A stretch of 64,000 nucleotides of DNA from Aldrovandia affinis (taxonomy: Eukaryota; Chordata; Actinopteri; Notacanthiformes; Halosauridae): NCBI GenBank assembly GCA_029706075.1, contig JAINUG010000004.1:665547-729546 (forward strand), in the 5' to 3' direction. This document shows, one piece after another, positions 59,591 through 64,000 of the stretch. A model generated the notes under the pieces. It worked only from the letters and a program-made list of their open reading frames with translations. It was not told where the DNA came from and ran no database searches. Position 1 is the first letter of the stretch. Every line of letters starts with the position of its first letter. The position numbers were made by a program, and so were the translations under genes.

Positions 59591-60708
59591 GTATATTTTA
59601 TCAGAAAATATATTGAAAAATTTCCTTTTACAATATACTCTATAATATAATCATGCACTTGACTAATATAATGATGCATACATATTAGAATAAACAGTAT
59701 ATATACTGTTACTTTACTTTATATATATAAAATTGTAACATTGATTCTTTCATAAGCAATCTGTGCCGCTCTGTCTGTGTAGCTACTGTATGTGCGGCCT
59801 CTAATCTTCCCAAAACGTTCTGCCATTTGCAACATGCCAATTATGCCATTTTTACACTGGCCATGCCCGTTTCTAATTTAAGCGTAGCAACGTTTTGAGA
59901 GGAAGCGCTTTAGTGCTTTTCCTCTGCCGCTGCTCGCCCTGTGTGCTCTCTCCGCCTCCGCATTCCTGCGGCCGAACGCTGGTGGAGTTGCCCTGTGCGC
60001 GCGACCAGCGACACGTTCCGCTACAACACGAGCGGCTCAACTGTCATACGCCATATTCCACATCTCACAATGTATTGCATTAGTTCATTATCAATAGAGT
60101 CCTGTCACGCCAAATACATTCATACGTGGACTAAAGCCTTTCATTTGACAGTATCACAGCACATCTTACACGACCCAGGCAATAACGCCTTCTTCATAAC
60201 GAGAGTCAGTCTAACATTTATGGGAATTCAAAATGATTTGTTCTTGCCATTTATTCCTAGTTTTCAAGGGCAGCAGTGCGGTAAACCAGTAAAGGAGACT
60301 GGTGGGCTAGAAACCGGAATATTGCAAACTTGATTCCCAGGTTGGCCACGGCTAACATACTTGAACTGAATTGTTTCTGTGTGAATGAACATGCCGCGTA
60401 AATGTACAAAGTGGGCATGGCTGTGAAATATGGGAGGGTTAATGCAGAAGTATGAACAGGGGGTTAACAAAATGTACCTTTTCTAATGTGTTTGTGCTTG
60501 TTAAATTAGTTTTCATTTTATGAATTTGGAAATTAGCCTTTGACAATAAACACTTAAAACAACGCATCCGATGCTTGTTTTTGTAACATTTTAACAATGC
60601 TTTTTGTTATGTCCCGAACAAATAAACACAAATAAATACGCTGGTTAAGGGAAGAAAGAAGAAACACAATGTTAGGGAGACGTCAGAGACGGACAGAGCT
60701 GCGCTCAC

Positions 60709-60912
60709 CTTGACTGAATAGATGAGCGCCAGGAAACCCAGACAGCAGAAGTTGACGTATAAAGTGTTGCACAGAGACCAGACCAGGTAGTCGTTGGGCG
60801 CCTTGCTCGAGTGGCCCATGTTGATCACGGTGGAGCCGGCGGGCTTGCGGGCGGCCTTACAGCTGGTCAGCGGGGTGCAGTCCGACGGGTAACTGTAAGT
60901 TGCGTTATCCAT
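60709..60912 (-). CDS. ifitm5: ifitm5-like exon 1 (CD225/dispanin family)
   Basis: 204 bp, 68 codons, phase 0 end before a GTGAGC donor. It starts [20 protein letters not shown]; residues 41-68 are [20 protein letters not shown] then LALIYSVK, the first hydrophobic segment of the CD225 domain with the double Cys that is S-palmitoylated in this family. ATG has A at -3 and G at +4. The IFITM5 assignment rests on the exon-2 residues and the two-exon layout; another fish IFITM-like paralogue is possible. IFITM5 in mammals is an osteoblast membrane protein linked to bone mineralisation. The window gives no direct evidence of function. Confidence 0.88.
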
Positions 60913-61009
60913 CCTTGCCTGTGGTTCCTCTGTGGCCTGCTCCGGGACGATACCGCTGCGTTCTGACGCTTGAGTGTCCCGTCTCTCACGGCTCTCGTCT
61001 CGCGCAGGG

Positions 61010-61017
61010 TTTTTATC
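61010..61017 (-). promoter_or_regulatory. Candidate TATA box of the ifitm5-like gene
   Basis: On the minus strand GATAAAAA lies about 100 bases before the ATG at 60912, inside a GC-rich, CpG-rich stretch (about 60900-61180). Spacing would put the transcript start about 70 bases before the ATG. Inferred only from motif and position. Confidence 0.4.
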
Positions 61018-61479
61018 CTTGTGCAGGAGGGTGGCGACGCCGAGGCTTTGCCGGATCGGGACGGCAGGGCTGTCATTATGCGGTCAGGGGTTGTGAGAGG
61101 AGGTCGGTGTTGAGGGCTCGGTGGGGGCGCCGCGCGCGGAGCTCCTGCGCAGTGGGCGGAGCCGGCGCACCGTTCTAACAAGCTTCTCGCTTCGCTTGAG
61201 AAGAACGGACCACATATTTGACCATATGAGTTTTAATTGTGATTAATTGCGATTGTGAACTATAAACGCCGGAAACTGACCGTGCCAGGTCACCCGCACT
61301 ACCAATACCCAGCTCGTACCCGTATCTCGAACCAATTATTTTTAATGAGATTTAATGGAATCAAATGCAATCACTTTCATTGGAAAAGGAATGCCAATTT
61401 GGCTATCATTATGATATTCAACATAATCTGTTGAGTGACAGATGAAGAAACTGTACATGCATATGTATATAACAGTATA

Positions 61480-61690
61480 TCTTTTTTTATTTTTGTTTCT
61501 GATTTGACCCCGTTTTCTCCCAACTTGGTAGCCAATTACATCCGCTATTTTCAGGTAAATCCCTCCCTCGTAATTCGCTGCCGTAGCCCGGTAGTGACAA
61601 AGGCGAAGTATCGTCTCCTCCGAGACGGCACTCGTCATGCTGTCGAGCATACGCAGCTAACGTCTTGTCGGCTTCCCGAAATCTCAGTTT
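61480..61690 (-). repeat. SINE (second family) fragment
   Basis: On the plus strand TCTCCCAACTTGGTAGCCAA then CGCTGCCGTAGCCCGGTAGT; inverse of the 43232 family end. Confidence 0.65.
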
Positions 61691-61754
61691 AATGCACTTA
61701 TTGTGAAGATGTTTTGAATTCATGAATTCAAATTTCCTGAAAATGTATGAGCTA

Positions 61755-61760
61755 TGACTA

Positions 61761-61792
<32 letters not shown>

Positions 61793-62070
61793 GTTTCTGA
61801 TTTTATCCCATTTTTCTCCCAATTTGGTAGCCAATCAGACCCGCTATTTTAACGTCAATCCCCCTAGTAATGTGAGTTCGCTGCCGTAGTCCTGCGACCG
61901 GTAGTGACGAAGCCTGAAACAGGGCCACTCTACGCAGCGAACGTCACGTCGGCTCCCCTCCCCCTCCCTGGGGCGGACAGCCAATCGCCACCCCCTGGTG
62001 GCACTCCCGCCAGAGCCGACACTAGACGGGGGAATTGAACTATTTTAACCACTGGACCACGAGGCCCCCA
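61755..62070 (-). repeat. SINE (second family), longer copy with tRNA-like head
   Basis: From a poly(T) tract (about 27 T) to the tRNA-like head near 62068. The minus strand reads GTGGTCCAGTGGTTAAAATA (A box) and GTTCAATTCCC (B box), then the GC-rich body and TTGGCTACCAAATTGGGAGA. The T tract on the plus strand is the element's poly(A) tail. Confidence 0.8.
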
Positions 62071-62099
62071 GCTTGACTATTTTAATCAGATTTTATATC

Positions 62100-63720
62100 T
62101 TAATGGGATCTGCCAGTAAAATAAGAAAAGTACTGTACAATAAAATTATTCAAAATATCGAGGAGCAAGATTTTCATAATGAAATACTGCCCTCTGTCGG
62201 GAAAGCTTGGCATGACGAAAATCTGACGAGTATTTGACTTGTGGATCACGACTGCCCTCCGGTGGTAGAAAATAAAAATAACAGGTACCGTAAAACGGAT
62301 ATTATAAGAGCCGGAAGCCACATAGGACGATAGATGCGAATGTCGAACACCAAACGTCCAACAAAGACGAATATGGTAAATTAAATGTGTAATTTCTTCG
62401 TAAAACATATGGAGGATTGTTGAACAATCCGGTATCTAATGTATGCAATTTATAAATATTCTACAAAGCATACTGGCGTAGTCTCTGGATATATGGCTCA
62501 ATAACTTGATGCAAAAAACATTTTAATAAAATTAAGTAAAACCTAGATAGACTACATTTGTTACCCAAACCAAAACAAGTCACGGCGTAGAAAGGTGCCG
62601 TTGTTTTCTGTCCTCCTGTACTTTGACTTTTGGACTATCACAGTATGGTTGCCAGGTTTTCAGCACTTTTTCCGGGCGTCAAATCAGAATTCAGAATGTA
62701 GTTTGTCCGGTCTTTCAAGAAAACTTTTTGGGTTTAAAAATAAATATGTGATTTAAAAAATGCATTACTTTGTTTCTTTGTAATAAAATATATTTAAAAA
62801 TAAGATACTCGTCTTACTTTACTCGTGTTTTCACTTGGCTGACTGCAACGACTTTACTTTTTCCATCGCCAAGGTTGCTCTCACGTTGGCAGGAAATACT
62901 GTGAAGTGACATACTCCCCGGCCATTGGGCGGAATTTCCCACATCCCACGCCCGGTCATATAAAAGCACTGAACGATATCTTTTAACTAGATCCCAATGG
63001 ATATTACTGCTTGGGAAAATTTTGTTTTAACTATGGTGGTCAGTTAAAACTGAACGGCCAGAAACATTTCCCACATACAGTGCCCCTTTAAACGTCACAT
63101 TTGGTTGCCTTACGCCTGGAATTACAACATATTAAACCAGACTTTTTTCACCTTTATTTGCACATTTCACCTGACAACTTCCAAGTGGGGGAAAAAAATC
63201 TTAATTTCTGAACATTATTTAAACATTTAAATTTAAACAAGAACATTTGGATTGATAAATTAGTCCATGAGCCAAGACCCGAAAATTCACCCACGGAGCT
63301 CAACTGGGTGGGCAAATTCTAGTTGTGTTTTTTGACTTACTATACATCTCTAGTTCACAGTTTGGCATGATAACCATTGCGGACTGGTAGCTTAGTGGTA
63401 GTTATCATGCGTTGAATATGTGGACCCCTATATTGTCACGCGCAAATTGTCGCGACAAATATATCAACAACTTTTGAACCTTATATTGTACAGAGACCTA
63501 TGAACTCAATTGTCAAAACTTCCATATAAGCTTAAATGGCCTTTTATTGCACAATTTTGCAAAGAAAGCAAAACAAAAACAAAAACATCTCGTAAATATC
63601 CCCAATTTTTTAAGTATGTGCTGAAAAACAACATGCTTCTAATGGCTATAGAAAACTGCCCAACATTCTAAGCTTTAATTTGAGTGGTAATATATGGTTG
63701 TAGCTCTAAAGATAAAGTCA
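62100..63720. other. Upstream flank, no gene recognised
   Basis: AT-rich DNA without exon-like frames. TAGCTTAGTGGTAGTTATCA near 63390 resembles a tRNA A box but no B box follows. Confidence 0.35.
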
Positions 63721-63733
63721 GGAACCTGATTAA

Positions 63734-63904
63734 CCCTTTGAGGAGTACGTTTTTTGAGAGTTCTAGTTCCAATTCATAGTGTTCTATTCTGGAATAGTCC
63801 ATTTTGCATTGATAAGCCTTTATGACGTCATCAATTAGAATTAATTAGAATTCTAGATTGCATTTTAGAATGATCACACATTTGTGACCATATGCCTCAA
63901 AGGG
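63734..63904. mobile_element. piggyBac-type MITE
   Basis: 171 bp bounded by TTAA on both sides (63730-63733, 63905-63908) with inverse ends CCCTTTGAGG / CCTCAAAGGG. Inner sequence is AT-rich and partly palindromic (ATTAGAATTAATTAGAATTC). Confidence 0.8.
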
Positions 63905-64000
63905 TTAAGGCTACGTCTATGATGCTGTGCGACTGTACAGGTTAAAATTGGGGATAACTCTTACAGTCAGACAGACTGAGGTGTGAATTGGTGGATACTA

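Noticed and set aside
63380-63420. tRNA-like A box TAGCTTAGTGGTAGT
   Set aside because: No B box at the right distance and no acceptor stem pairing seen.

Overview
The window is vertebrate, almost certainly ray-finned fish, DNA. Coding sequence is split into short exons with GT-AG (once GC-AG) boundaries. The protein matches are vertebrate genes, and most of the remaining DNA is made of fish-type repeats: Tc1/mariner, hAT, Harbinger and piggyBac miniatures, non-LTR retroelements, tRNA-derived SINEs, and long CA arrays and minisatellites. No bacterial-style operon, CRISPR array, rRNA gene or convincing functional tRNA gene was seen. Many long open frames here are read-through of simple repeats or transposon remnants. 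|| Layout (all four genes lie on the minus strand, so each 5' end is on the right): (1) 1-17129 holds the 5' part of kcnq1, a voltage-gated potassium channel: exon 1 (16723-17129) and exon 2 (9813-9903). Exon 3 onward is off the left edge. (2) 19607-36340 (perhaps from 36481) is a complete 11-exon gene for a malate/L-lactate dehydrogenase-type (Ldh_2/YjmC-like) NAD(P)-dependent oxidoreductase. It could be read exon by exon with consistent phases into 364 residues. (3) 44067-49402 holds four exon-like blocks of the C-terminal mu-homology domain of a muniscin closest to FCHO1. Several breaks make it look like a decayed or partial copy. A non-LTR element sits inside it. (4) 57564-60912 is a two-exon ifitm5-like (CD225/dispanin) gene whose second exon is out of frame by one base in a G run. 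|| The genes do not form a pathway; they are neighbours in head-to-tail orientation. Intergenic and intronic DNA is repeat-rich. The most structured part is 39.7-53.9 kb. There a Harbinger fragment carries a clean LTR-like insertion and a second insertion, which itself contains a hAT miniature element. A complete Harbinger-type element with terminal repeats lies in inverse orientation about 10 kb away. Next to it are a tandem array of tRNA-like units and an 0.8-kb foldback. || I found no evidence for a new biological system. The best leads are the frame-broken ifitm5 exon with its duplicated splice acceptor, the degraded FCHO1 fragment, a GC-AG intron and possible targeting presequence in the dehydrogenase gene, and an inverted pair of the same minisatellite either side of kcnq1 exon 1.
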